Shown here: positions 43,589 through 53,638 of the stretch, piece after piece | How the letters are laid out: each line of letters opens with the position of its first letter | How positions within the stretch are numbered: position 1 is the first letter of the stretch | Assembly (NCBI GenBank): GCA_030581615.1 | Contig: JAKTTT010000039.1 | Location: 124,001-188,000, forward strand | From: Alloascoidea africana | Taxonomy: Eukaryota; Ascomycota; Alloascoideomycetes; Alloascoideales; Alloascoideaceae | DNA length: 64,000 bases | Reading direction: 5' to 3' | Program-made: the position numbers and the translations under genes | The notes under the pieces: generated by a model | Told to the model about the DNA's origin: nothing | Database searches by the model: none | Seen by the model: only the letters and a program-made list of their open reading frames with translations

Positions 43589-44567
43589 TCAAACGTCAGT
43601 TTCTGGAAGCCTAGAAGGATTATAAGCCCATAGAATACCATGAGCCAGAGCACAAGAGGAAACTGAGCCATGGTCCTCATACTCAAAACGCTTGATCTGT
43701 AAATGCGAGAAACGAGATTTTGCTTTTTCAGAAAGAGTAGCAAACATTTCTCTTGTTCTTTTGTCAATAGAAAATTCTCTGTTTCTTTTCAATTTTGCCT
43801 CATGGTCTTCTTCTGACTGGCCATCCCATTTGGGAATTTTGGCTTCATAAGAGCCATACGTCATTATAAGATCTTTCTTAGTAGATTCATTCTCGGGACT
43901 ATTCAAGTAATCCTTCAGATACTCCTTAATAAGATCATTGTTCCAATAAAGAGAAGGGCTGGCAGCTATGAATGCATCAAACTCCCGATTCAGTTCAGGC
44001 ACAAGCAATGCGAAAGTAGTAAAGAGTCCACCATACGAGTGTCCAAATAGCCAGCTTTCAGTTGCTTTCACGTTCAATTGGGTTTCGCAAAACTGAGAGA
44101 TGAATGGTTTAATTTTAGTGGTAAGAAAATTTCCAAATTCCAGAGCACCATAAGCACTAGGAATATCTCTATCGTACTTTTTATGGTCTCCTTTAATTGG
44201 AATGGTATAGTCTCTCTGTCTTAGATAAAGAGCATAAGCAAGATCTTCCTCAATTTCGTAACCCAAACCAACCACAATACCGCTGGTTCCCCACAATCTG
44301 TCTCTTCGGATAACCTCAGTAGCCGTGTAAAAGAACGCGTTTCCATCGAGAACATATCTACCAGGAGAAATGTTAGTGAGGAGAATATCAAAAACCACAA
44401 AAAAACGCAGCCTACATTATAGGCACTCTTTGATTGCCTTTGGAGCATGGATTGTTCAAGCTACTCCAGGAGAGCTGAATTTTATACTTTGTGCCACTCT
44501 CTTCATTAGTGACAATCCATGTCTTAACGTTCGCGGGCTCGATTGAGGCCTCCACAAACTCTGCCAT
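43589..44567 (-). CDS. Esterase, siderophore-esterase/IroE-like alpha/beta hydrolase
   Basis: Member of the esterase-D superfamily resembling fungal siderophore (triacetylfusarinine/enterobactin-type) esterases. Exons 44416..44567 and 43589..44357 give 306 residues. Splicing creates VPIIYVLDGNAFFYTATEV, the typical first strand. The nucleophile elbow is GHSYGGLFTTFALL, with AASPSLYWNN after it and a C-terminal His in FEYEDHGSVSSC. The donor GTAGGC is unusual; the branch CACTAAC and TAG acceptor are good. It has no signal peptide, so it is probably cytosolic. The natural substrate is inferred only from family. Confidence 0.8.
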
Positions 44568-44835
44568 GATGGTGCGATGAGCTTCGGAGCAAAAAGAAAA
44601 AGACCTGGGGACATATATACCAGTCCCGGCATTCTGATTCTCTCGGTCTTATCGAAGAGCACTTTCGACAAGCCTTCTGGGCTAAAATGTCACGTGTCGA
44701 TCAGCCCAGTTTGAGGAAAAAACCGGAAACGGTGCAAGGCCAATTGGGGGTCTTTCAATATTTTTTCTCTTTTCTCTTTTTTCATCAAAACACACAAGAA
44801 CCGTTTGTTGTCCAGAATAAAAAAGAATTAGAACA

Positions 44836-46284
44836 ATGTCTGCTTATGAAGTTTACAAGACTCCGTTGGTTGGCAGGTATGCCTCCCAGGAAATGGCAGA
44901 GCTCTTTTCTGAGCGCACCAGGTACACCACCTGGAGAAAACTTTGGTATAATTTGGCCGTTGCGGAGCAAGAGATGGGCCTTTCCATCATCACCGACGAG
45001 GCCATTCAGCAGCTGAAGGAGAACATTAACATCACAGACGAGGAAATTGAGGCCGCCAGAAAGCAGGAGGCCATTGTCCGACACGATGTTATGTCTCATG
45101 TTCACGTCCTGGGAGAATCTGCCCCCGCCGCAGCTGGTATTATTCACCTTGGTGCTACTTCGTGCTATGTTACGGACAACGCCGACTTGATCTTCTTCAG
45201 AGATGGTCTTGATCTATTAATTCCAAAGCTTGCCAATGTCATCTACAGACTTTCCAACTTTGCCTATGAGTTTAAAGATCTACCAGTGTTGGGTTTCACC
45301 CATTTTCAACCTGCTCAGCTGACTACCTTGGGCAAGAGGTTCACTCTCTACATCCAGGAGTTCTTGATTGATCTTGCAAACTTGAAGAGAATTAGGAATG
45401 AGATCGGTTTAAGAGGTGTCAAAGGAACTACTGGTACCCAAGCCTCTTTCCTTGCTCTTTTCCATGGAGATCACGACCGCGTTGAACGTTTGGACCAACG
45501 AGTTGTCGAATTGCTAGGCTTTAACTTTGCCTATCCTTGCACTGGCCAGACCAGTTCCAGAAAGATTGATCTGGAAGTTCTAAATGTTCTTGTTTCTCTC
45601 GGAGCTAGTGCCTACCGTTTTGCAAATGACCTTCGTCTGATGGCTCATCTCCAAGAAGTCGAAGAGCCATTTGAGTCAAAGCAAATTGGATCCTCTGCTA
45701 TGGCTTATAAGCGTAACCCTATGCGATCAGAGCGTGTATGCTCAATTGCTAGGCTTCTCGGACCTTTGGCCCAAAACGCCTTCAATACCTCTTGTGTTCA
45801 ATGGTTTGAGAGAACTTTGGATGATTCTGCTAACAGAAGAGTCATCATCCCCGAGGCTTTCCTTGCCTCTGATGGTATCTTGAAGACTCTTCTCAACATT
45901 TCTTCTGGACTTGTTGTATATCCTAAAGTCATTGAGAGACGTATCAAGTCGGTTTTGCCTTTCATGGCTACAGAGAATATTATCATGGCAATGGTCGAAA
46001 AGGGAGGCGATAGACAGGTTTGCCATGAAAAGATCCGAGTCCTGTCCCACCAGGCCGCTTCTGTTGTGAAGAATGAGGGCAAGGATAACGATCTTATTGA
46101 CAGGGTTCGTCAAGATGATTACTTTAAGCCAATTTATGATGATTTGGACTCTTTGTTAGATCCTTCTACCTTTGTTGGAAGAGCTCCACAACAAGCTGAA
46201 AAGTTTGTTAAGAATGATGTTGCAAAGGCTTTGGCTGAGTATGAAAGCATCCTCACAAAAGAGAATGTTGAACTAAGCGTTTAG
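44836..46284 (+). CDS. ADE13: Adenylosuccinate lyase ADE13
   Basis: Purine biosynthesis enzyme acting at two steps (SAICAR to AICAR, adenylosuccinate to AMP). The 482 residues equal the yeast length. Visible are [18 protein letters not shown], the substrate site [17 protein letters not shown], the general-acid region [17 protein letters not shown] and the lyase signature [15 protein letters not shown]. It is a single exon. It is divergent from the esterase gene across 268 bp, which contains a CACGTG near 44692. Confidence 0.97.
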   Translation: MSAYEVYKTPLVGRYASQEMAELFSERTRYTTWRKLWYNLAVAEQEMGLSIITDEAIQQLKENINITDEEIEAARKQEAIVRHDVMSHVHVLGESAPAAAGIIHLGATSCYVTDNADLIFFRDGLDLLIPKLANVIYRLSNFAYEFKDLPVLGFTHFQPAQLTTLGKRFTLYIQEFLIDLANLKRIRNEIGLRGVKGTTGTQASFLALFHGDHDRVERLDQRVVELLGFNFAYPCTGQTSSRKIDLEVLNVLVSLGASAYRFANDLRLMAHLQEVEEPFESKQIGSSAMAYKRNPMRSERVCSIARLLGPLAQNAFNTSCVQWFERTLDDSANRRVIIPEAFLASDGILKTLLNISSGLVVYPKVIERRIKSVLPFMATENIIMAMVEKGGDRQVCHEKIRVLSHQAASVVKNEGKDNDLIDRVRQDDYFKPIYDDLDSLLDPSTFVGRAPQQAEKFVKNDVAKALAEYESILTKENVELSV

Positions 46285-46615
46285 TTTTACGTACTACGAT
46301 TTCTATATATTTGCTTTGTTTTATGAAGTCTAAGAAAGATGAATGTTCCCCAAATGCCAAACTCAAAAACTCTTTGCGAGTTCCTTCTGCATGTCCAATC
46401 GCACTCTGTGGCTTCCATGCACAATAGTCTTCACAGACTATCTACATCTGCAAATTGACCATTTACATGAAATGATGTCGGCAAACGAAAATAAAATCAA
46501 TTAACTTAACACTAACCCTTTTAATAGAACAATCATGAGCATCCGTTTCAAGTACAAGTAAGCCAAAAGAAAGATGAACCAAAAAAAAAGTCTGAACAGA
46601 AAAAAAATAAGCAAA
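46285..46615. other. Intergenic, convergent ADE13/SPP41
   Basis: AT-rich, nothing recognised. Confidence 0.6.
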
Positions 46616-49528
46616 TTACATAAACTTCGGCCGCTTAAATACCTTCCTATACTTTGCAAGAAGTTCGTCTGATGGTGAACCAAATGAAGGACTATCCTTT
46701 GATGCAGTGCTCAGCGCCAGTGGAGGTTTTGAGATCTGATGAGGTTCTGGAGTTTCCTTGGCTTTGGCATTAGCATCACCATTACTGTTTACTTTTTGTA
46801 GACTCCCAATTTTATATGGTGGCCGTCGTAATACAAAAGGCCTAGAATTAGGAATATCATCATAAGTCAGCTTTTCGGCCCTGTTGATTGCCTCTTCCAG
46901 AGTTCGCTTATTGCTTTCTTTAACTGGTTTAGGATCCGATACCGAATCCCCAGGCCCCAATGGCTTAAGCTGATTTTCATTCATGAATTGATTGAAAGAT
47001 TGCAACCGGTTGACACTATATGAAGACACATTAGAAGCATTTGGCTCCATAGGAATAGGTGTAGAGGGACTCGCAGATCTGTTAGGACCCCCAATTCGTT
47101 TACTTCTCACAGGCTTGCCAATTCCTGCCCTGACTAACAACGTTAACTCAGGATCAGGATGTTTCGATGGATAGTGCGTTTGTGCTACAGAGACGGGCAC
47201 TGGCGTTAACTTTTTATCTCCAGGTACTGGAGTTTCATCCCTTTTGGCGATCGGTACATGAAATGAAGCGACAGCACCGATAGATAGCCCAGCAGCGCTC
47301 TCCTGTTGACTGCCCTGACCCCCGATAGTATCCAAGATCGCCGCTATTACATTCGCCAGATTCGTTTGTACTGATTTCATGGCCAGTTCCTGGTCAATAT
47401 CATCCTCTTGGTCTTCGGTGGTGATACTAGAAACCAGCGCATTGACGCACTTCATTATGGTAGGATTCTTGGACAACGTGGTAATGCTTACACTGTCTTT
47501 GTGAGTAGAGGGCTCTCCGTTATCCGACCCATTTATCTGACCATTTTCATTTTTCATATCGATTGTATTAAAGCCCATAGAAGTTCCCATTCTGCTGAAC
47601 TTATTACTTAAGCGCTCTAGCCGCTTCTTCTTGCGCCTGTCAAACTCTTCTTCTATCCATTTCTTTTTCTCGTCTGTGTCTGTCTCACCAAAAATAATTG
47701 CTGCCCGCTTGTGAACTCTGCATCGCAAGTCGTTGTCCTTGTTTCTATCGCTATTATCATCTCTCCATCGCTTCTTGCGCGCCCGATTGCTCAGTTTGAT
47801 TTTTTCCTTTTCGCTCATATTTTGCATATGTCTGATTCTATCCAGATCATCACCAAAAGGAACTGGTCCTGATTCGGAGCTCGCCAGAGTAGCGATAAGA
47901 CGCAGACATTGAGATAATAATCTAACATTCTTGAACATGTCACCATTCATATCCTCACTTGTGCTTGGATGAGTTTCTGTGTGCTGAAGAGGATTCAAAA
48001 TGGTCTTAATCGCATCATATATGTTAACAGAGGTGTCAACTTGAGGTTCTCCGTTTGATGATTGCTGATTAGACAAAAGATGTTTCACGAATATTAGGGC
48101 ATTCAGCAGGTCTTTACTCTGAGGGTCTCTGGGAGATTGGGGCAGATGTATCGTTGGCGAAACAGGCAATTTTTTAGGGATGGTCTTTGTACTGACAGAA
48201 GCTATTGACATTTTTAAAGACCGTGCTTCTGGCTCCTTGTCATAATACTTGATTACTTTGAACTCCCTATTTTGCTTCTTTTTCATCTCAGCACGAGTCA
48301 TCGCCAAAGTTTCAGCAATGTTTTGAGCGATCAAGCCTGCGCTACTTGGCTTTGTAGAGCGCTTTTTGGCTGGTAACAATGATTCAGCCTCGGCAAGATC
48401 AGTTAAACTTGTCAATGTACCTCCTTGAATCAGTTGTTCCAGAGTACTCGTGCCTTTGGAAGAGAGAGTTATACCGCGATTATTTAGGAGAAGACTTTCG
48501 AGGGTTGTAGCTTCGCCATTTAAATCGTCATTCGTGTCGTTCTGTTCCTCGTAACCTTCTTCCAATTGTTTCATGTCTTCCAGCAGCTCATTTTTATTTT
48601 CAGAAGTCAACTGCACAGCATTTCTAATCATTGCCAGCACCGAATCACTCTGAGCAGGACCTTCATCTTCATCATGGGCAGCTTGTTGTCGAAACAATGG
48701 ATCAATGTTGTCACTCTCAGAATCTGATGCATTATCGGATGTTTCTGCTCTGGGTTTAGAATGACTACTTGCAGGAACAGAAAACAGGTCGTTAATGGAG
48801 TTTGATAGTCCAAGATCGAGGTCCCCTTCTTCATTGGTATCTTTAGGAACATCTTCTAGTGGATGCTCTTCTTCGTTATCATGCTTACTTTGTGTGTCCT
48901 TGCTTTCATCATGTACAAAAAGATCATTAATAGACATGGAGAGGTCAGCCTCCACATTATCATTCTGATTTGTTGCTTCTTCTTCTTCTTCATCACCCTC
49001 GTCGAACAATGCCGCAATAGAATTCGTTAGTGTTGTCGTTGCATCTTGTGGATTCTCGTTCTGAGTAGATTCGTGTTCTGCAAACAAAGCATCCAGCTCT
49101 GTTGAGAGCTTCTTTTCGTGGCTAGCGATGTCTTCTTCCGCGGGCTGTTTTGTAACCAATGCCTCAATAGAGCTTGTCAGGTCCATTTCAAGATCAATAT
49201 TATCCCCCAAGTCAGTGTTCTGCTGTTCATCTTCTCCTCCAATGTGATCTTTGAAAAGGTCTTGAATAGATGTAGAGATATCCAAACCGGCAGATTCGGA
49301 TTTATTCGCACCAGTCGTGGTGCCAAGGTTTTCAAGAGATGCTGCTAGCTCGTCTTCAGCGTTTGAATCGAGTTTGTCGTCAGTGTGAGTCTGATCAAGG
49401 CTAGAGGCGCGTTCGCCAAGGTTGGTATCCTCTGGGGTCGTAGATACATCATTATGGGAAGCGTGTTCGGGTTTAGAAACATCAGGTGTATTGTCTGTTG
49501 AACTGTTTTGGTTCTGGTTTGAGGACAT
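46616..49528 (-). CDS. SPP41: SPP41-like nuclear protein with DUF3020
   Basis: Large (970 residues) acidic protein related to yeast Spp41, a negative regulator of splicing-factor gene (PRP3/PRP4) expression. The DUF3020 block is clear: KIKLSNRARKKRWRDDNSDR then NKDNDLRCRVHKRAAIIFGE. The N-terminal third carries a recurring short motif: SIQDLFKD, SIEALVTK, ELDALFAE, SIAALFDE, SINDLFVH and SINDLFSV (pattern S-I-x-x-L-F), each ~40 residues apart in acidic linkers. The C terminus is basic and Pro-rich. It is a single exon, shorter than the ~1435-residue yeast protein. Orthology is likely; the function is inferred. Confidence 0.8.
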   Translation of the reverse strand: MSSNQNQNSSTDNTPDVSKPEHASHNDVSTTPEDTNLGERASSLDQTHTDDKLDSNAEDELAASLENLGTTTGANKSESAGLDISTSIQDLFKDHIGGEDEQQNTDLGDNIDLEMDLTSSIEALVTKQPAEEDIASHEKKLSTELDALFAEHESTQNENPQDATTTLTNSIAALFDEGDEEEEEATNQNDNVEADLSMSINDLFVHDESKDTQSKHDNEEEHPLEDVPKDTNEEGDLDLGLSNSINDLFSVPASSHSKPRAETSDNASDSESDNIDPLFRQQAAHDEDEGPAQSDSVLAMIRNAVQLTSENKNELLEDMKQLEEGYEEQNDTNDDLNGEATTLESLLLNNRGITLSSKGTSTLEQLIQGGTLTSLTDLAEAESLLPAKKRSTKPSSAGLIAQNIAETLAMTRAEMKKKQNREFKVIKYYDKEPEARSLKMSIASVSTKTIPKKLPVSPTIHLPQSPRDPQSKDLLNALIFVKHLLSNQQSSNGEPQVDTSVNIYDAIKTILNPLQHTETHPSTSEDMNGDMFKNVRLLSQCLRLIATLASSESGPVPFGDDLDRIRHMQNMSEKEKIKLSNRARKKRWRDDNSDRNKDNDLRCRVHKRAAIIFGETDTDEKKKWIEEEFDRRKKKRLERLSNKFSRMGTSMGFNTIDMKNENGQINGSDNGEPSTHKDSVSITTLSKNPTIMKCVNALVSSITTEDQEDDIDQELAMKSVQTNLANVIAAILDTIGGQGSQQESAAGLSIGAVASFHVPIAKRDETPVPGDKKLTPVPVSVAQTHYPSKHPDPELTLLVRAGIGKPVRSKRIGGPNRSASPSTPIPMEPNASNVSSYSVNRLQSFNQFMNENQLKPLGPGDSVSDPKPVKESNKRTLEEAINRAEKLTYDDIPNSRPFVLRRPPYKIGSLQKVNSNGDANAKAKETPEPHQISKPPLALSTASKDSPSFGSPSDELLAKYRKVFKRPKFM

Positions 49529-50370
49529 GATGAACCTTGTTCAACTCCCTGATTTCGGGGAGAAATCGGTGTGGCTAGCAAAGGGGGTGTATTTGATGGT
49601 TCTTAAGATGTTATGGATACTCGCGTTATCAGTGTGGAGTATCTAGGTAACTGGCGGTTATCGCGAAGAGTGTGTAGAATGATAGAGTGTGTGGGTATGG
49701 ACTGTCTTTTATGCTTTGGGAAAATTTTGGTGGTTCTTTATTCTCAAATATACTTTATGCGTATATTTCAGCACTTGTTGTTGACAAACATAAGGTTTCG
49801 CCAAATCGCTTTTGTTCTCCACAAGCTCTCGGGCTTCAAAAGAAAGCGTTGTTTTACAACAATTTTTGTTTTACAACAATTTTTGTGTTTTCCGAATCAG
49901 CTATGTTCAAGACTGGGACGAATTGATTACTTTTTCAAAAGCACTGTCAAGTAGAAGTGATTTGTAGTTATGGCCAGAGATGCATCGTCAAGGTTTGATG
50001 GTAATTGTACACAGCAACAAATGATATTAAGCGAAATCGTAGTGAATACCCTTCCCCCCAATATTCTATACCTTTATAGGTTTGCTCATGGCCATGAGCA
50101 TTAAAGAGCGTCAATATTTTTGTTTTAAGATGCTATTCCTTTTCTTCGTAGAGAGGTAGGGATATACAGATGAATAAAGGATTCTACAAACTCCTACTGC
50201 AAAGACTGCAAAACGCAAAAAAACTTCAGACTTCAAATTATATATGCATTTACTAGTAGGTTTCTGAGTCTAGCTCAAGAAAACAATCATCTTTCACTCT
50301 CTATTCACCTTAAAATATGTCTCTTCCAAAATGTAGTCTTCGTTATCACCAAAAAAAGATTGAGAATCCC
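49529..50370. other. Spacer SPP41 to CBK1
   Basis: 842 bp serving as SPP41 promoter and CBK1 3' region. It contains a short tandem repeat at ~49850-49883 (unit GTTTTACAACAATTTTT, two copies). No gene is recognised. Confidence 0.6.
49850..49883. repeat. Two-copy 17-bp tandem repeat
   Basis: Two adjacent copies of GTTTTACAACAATTTTT in the SPP41 upstream region. Confidence 0.85.
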
Positions 50371-51936
50371 TTAAATGGCATTCTTTCTGGTGAGATAGTC
50401 AAATCTTGAGTAAGTGTAACCAATAAATGGCAAATCATCCCTGCCAGCCTTGTTATCTCCTTTCTGTTGCTGCTGTTTCTGTGCGTTCAACATAGCGGGG
50501 GAATCAGGAACATTTTCAAGTTCGTCAGTTGGGAAAAATCTAGTATCAGTGATAGAACTCAGCTTAGGGATGAAAGGAGCGTCAACTTCTCTAATTGTGT
50601 CCCAGTTAACTCCACGGAAAAATGGATGCTTTTTGATCTCGGTTGCACCACCATGGGTGCCAATACGGTGTTCAGCAGATGTCAAAAACCTGTGGATCAA
50701 GTCTTCAGACTCGGGGGACAAGTGAACGTCGTCTGGAATCTGTAGGGTTTCCTGCCAGTTGAGAATCTTACGATATGTTTCTCGTGGTGTCTCTGAACAG
50801 AAAGGAGGCCAGCCAACGAGGCATTCAAACATGATCGCTCCTAGCGACCACCAATCGCACTCCTGGCCATATCCTTGATGCATAAAAATCTCTGGAGCAA
50901 TATAGTCAGGTGTGCCGACTGTGGAATACGCCATCAACCTTCGGGATTTTCTCCATGTTTGCATCTGTTCACGCTGGGATAAGGTCAACGCAATCGAGTC
51001 TCCGACCACAGAGTTGCGTTGTGTATTTGGTGAAGGATCCTTATCTAGAGCCTTTTTGTAGTAGTTCGAATCATGTGTCTTGTGAAAACCGGTGGAGAGT
51101 CCAAAGTCAGAAAGCTTAATATGACCTCTGATATCAATGAGAATGTTGTCTGGTTTGATGTCACGGTGGATAAAGCCGAGCTTGTGAATCGCTTCAATTG
51201 CCAGGACACACTCTGCCATGTAAAATCGCGTGATATCCTCTGTGAAAATTTGCCATCTAATCAGCATTGTCATCAAATCGCCGCCTGGAAGGAACTCCAT
51301 AATCAAGTAGAGGTATTGGGCATCTTGGAACGAGTAGTAGAGGGACACAACCCAAGGGGAATCACTATCGGCCAGTACATCTCTCTCTGCTTTTACATGG
51401 GCAAGTTGGTCTTTCTTGTACATTTCCGACTTGAGCAAAGTCTTCATGGCATAGATCTTTCCAGTGTCCTTCTTCTGCACCAAACGAACCTCACCAAAAG
51501 CACCCTTTCCAATCACCTTGACTGTTTGGAAATCCTCCAAGGACAATCGAGTCCTCCTCAAACGTAAAAACTGTGATTCCTTTTTGCCAAGCGATTGAAG
51601 TTGTCGGTTTTTTTTCTCCTCAGATCCCCTTTCATAGGCCAGCTTGCCTTCAAGATCCACCCTTCGTTTGTTTCGTTCCACAGCGTGTTGAACGCTCATT
51701 TTATAAAAGTGCTCCAAACGAAGCTTGACCGATGCTGCTCGCTCCTGTGTAGCCTTTGAAAAAAGGGCTGGATTTCTTTCAAACGAAACATATTCTTCCT
51801 CCTTCAGTTGGCCGCTGTTTTGGGCAAGGTTCCCACTGCTTGCGTTGAGGCCACCATTATAGAGACGGGGTGATCCCGGCTCACCTGCTTGACGGAATGA
51901 CGGCGGCTGTAGTATTGAAGAGTTATTGGAACTCAT
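50371..51936 (-). CDS. CBK1: NDR/LATS-family kinase CBK1
   Basis: Effector kinase of the RAM network, controlling daughter-specific expression, cell separation and wall integrity. It has 521 residues. The Mob-binding N-terminal regulatory region ([20 protein letters not shown]) precedes the kinase domain from [18 protein letters not shown]. Catalytic [16 protein letters not shown] and an NDR-type insert before [11 protein letters not shown] follow. The C-terminal hydrophobic motif FIGYTYSRF carries the activating Thr. It lacks the long Gln-rich N terminus of S. cerevisiae Cbk1 (756 residues). It is a single exon. Confidence 0.95.
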   Translation of the reverse strand: MSSNNSSILQPPSFRQAGEPGSPRLYNGGLNASSGNLAQNSGQLKEEEYVSFERNPALFSKATQERAASVKLRLEHFYKMSVQHAVERNKRRVDLEGKLAYERGSEEKKNRQLQSLGKKESQFLRLRRTRLSLEDFQTVKVIGKGAFGEVRLVQKKDTGKIYAMKTLLKSEMYKKDQLAHVKAERDVLADSDSPWVVSLYYSFQDAQYLYLIMEFLPGGDLMTMLIRWQIFTEDITRFYMAECVLAIEAIHKLGFIHRDIKPDNILIDIRGHIKLSDFGLSTGFHKTHDSNYYKKALDKDPSPNTQRNSVVGDSIALTLSQREQMQTWRKSRRLMAYSTVGTPDYIAPEIFMHQGYGQECDWWSLGAIMFECLVGWPPFCSETPRETYRKILNWQETLQIPDDVHLSPESEDLIHRFLTSAEHRIGTHGGATEIKKHPFFRGVNWDTIREVDAPFIPKLSSITDTRFFPTDELENVPDSPAMLNAQKQQQQKGDNKAGRDDLPFIGYTYSRFDYLTRKNAI

Positions 51937-52446
51937 ATATAAGGAGTGCTACTTTAAATATCCAGATTTCTGAACCGAAATACCAAAGGTCCGAAACGAA
52001 AAAAAGATTGGGCGTTATAGTAAGGAGAAAGGAAAGGTAGAAGGAGACTGGCGAATGCTTCGAGCCTGGGTGAGGCGGTCTGTTTGGGACGCGCATTTTG
52101 GGCTGAGGCGGGGTGTGTGGGTGTATGTGTAGGGCTGTCTGGCCAAACGCTAACTTTGGACGTTTGATTATGTTTGACGTTTTTTATTCATTTATTCATC
52201 ACCTAAAAATTATGTAGCTTTTTTTTGTCTTTGTAGTATATACATCTCTCGGCTCCCACTAGAATGAGCAGTGTTTTGCTGGGTTTGGAGAGACTCGCAA
52301 GAGGACGGGAAAGAATAACAAAAGAAATAAAGGCACCACTCCCAATATATCATCATATCAAAGCTAGTAATGAGAAGAAAAAAGAAAAGATGAAGGAAAG
52401 TAGAGAGTCAATATCACCATGATAAGATAGGATGCATGTAATACTT
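51937..52446. other. Spacer CBK1 to CDG1
   Basis: CBK1 promoter and CDG1 3' region, 510 bp. It has purine- and GT-rich stretches (52017-52145) and no gene. Confidence 0.6.
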
Positions 52447-53171
52447 TCAGCAAGTGTTATGGTCTTTCTGGGTGATCTTTTCTCCCTTCCAGCTGTATAG
52501 CTTTGACATGTCAACATGATGCTTTGCCCCAGTCTTGGCTTCAAAGATGTTACAGCCAAATTTTGCTGCGTAAGGAGGAGTATATAGGTGCAATGAGACG
52601 GCTACCTCATTAGGATCTTCATTGCAAACTCTGTGAAGTCCAATGTTGTCAGCGATGTATGCAACCTCGTTCTCACCCAAAACCGTAGATTTCTTCAAGT
52701 GCACTTCTTCTCCTTCTGAGGGCACCTCAAAAAGCTTCTCCGTAAGCTTTCCTTTCAGCACTTTCATGACGCAATGTGCTCCAGCATGGTCATGGATCAG
52801 CGATCCTCTATTAGGAGACCAAACGAGAATAAGCAAATTTGCCTTGTCATTGAACTCTTCGATTCCATTCCTAACGACCATGTTAATGATTTCTGCAAGA
52901 CAGCAAATAAAGAGTGAACCAACCTGGTGTAGTTTCTCTTGAGATCTGCAAGGGCGTATTTCCCCCACTCCTCCTCGTTGGAAGTGTAATTCTCCAAGAT
53001 CTCAACGAGCTTGTCATGGTCAATGTCTTCAAAAGAGATGCACTTGGCGGATTCTAGCTCTTCTCGGATCTTTTCTATAGTCTCATTGAAAGAGGAGGAA
53101 GCAACCAAGCTGAATCGCTTGGGCTCTTCCTCTTGGGCATGAGTGATGTTTGTGCTATGGATGAAAGGCAT
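52447..53171 (-). CDS. CDG1: Cysteine dioxygenase, two coding exons
   Basis: Non-haem iron enzyme oxidising cysteine to cysteine sulfinate. Exons are 52924..53171 and 52447..52870 (223 residues). The cupin signature is clear: SLIHDHAGAHCVMKVLKGKL carries the two His ligands, Glu follows in the LTEKLFE strand, and VAYIADNIGLHRVCN holds the third His. Splicing joins KRNYTR to NGIEEFND with donor GTTGGT (unusual) and a CATTAAC branch. Upstream, GTAAGA...TACTAAC...CAG (~53179-53228) looks like a 5'-UTR intron. All frames joining through it to an earlier ATG are closed, so the start at 53171 stands. Confidence 0.9.
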
Positions 53172-53638
53172 AGTGAAAGCTGTCACAATAACAGTCGTTA
53201 GTATAAAATCTGGCTCGGCCTGCTCTTACGTCAGAGAGGTGAAGTCCATCGCCATAATGGCCAGGCTCTAGGCTTCCACGGGGTATAGGGAAGGAGGACA
53301 GATCTCCCGGCCAATTAACGCAACGCTCGCCGTTTTTCAGCCCTTCGGGCCCGGAATACTCCACAAAAAGCGCGAGAGCACCGCCACAAACATACCTTAT
53401 CTGATCAGATCTATTTCAAGCGATAAATTAAAAATACGCGGCGTTTGTTCCAAGAGTGTGGCGTAGGCGTGGCTTGCTGGTGAGAAAGAGAAAAGTCGAC
53501 GACGAATGGGGCAACCACAAAATGATGAAATGTCACGTGCAGAGTACACACGCCACTTTTGTGGTTTTTGGTTTCTGGGAAATGTTGACTTGTTTAGAAT
53601 AACTATCTTCTGTGCATGTACTGTATCTACTGTATTTA
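53172..53638. promoter_or_regulatory. CDG1 promoter/leader with 5'-UTR intron and uORF
   Basis: Contains a likely 50-nt leader intron (donor GTAAGA, branch TACTAAC, acceptor CAG). A short upstream ORF (MAMDFTSL...) crosses that junction when spliced. The TCACGTG site is listed separately. Confidence 0.5.
53533..53539. promoter_or_regulatory. TCACGTG motif (Cbf1/Met4-type site)
   Basis: TCACGTG lies ~360 bp upstream of the cysteine dioxygenase start. In yeasts this is the Cbf1-Met4-Met28 element of sulfur-regulated genes, so it suits the gene. It is a single 7-bp match only. Confidence 0.45.

Noticed and set aside
53155-53364. 69-codon ORF upstream of cysteine dioxygenase as an N-terminal extension
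   Set aside because: It crosses a strong intron (TACTAAC branch), and every frame through the splice to the main ORF meets a stop.
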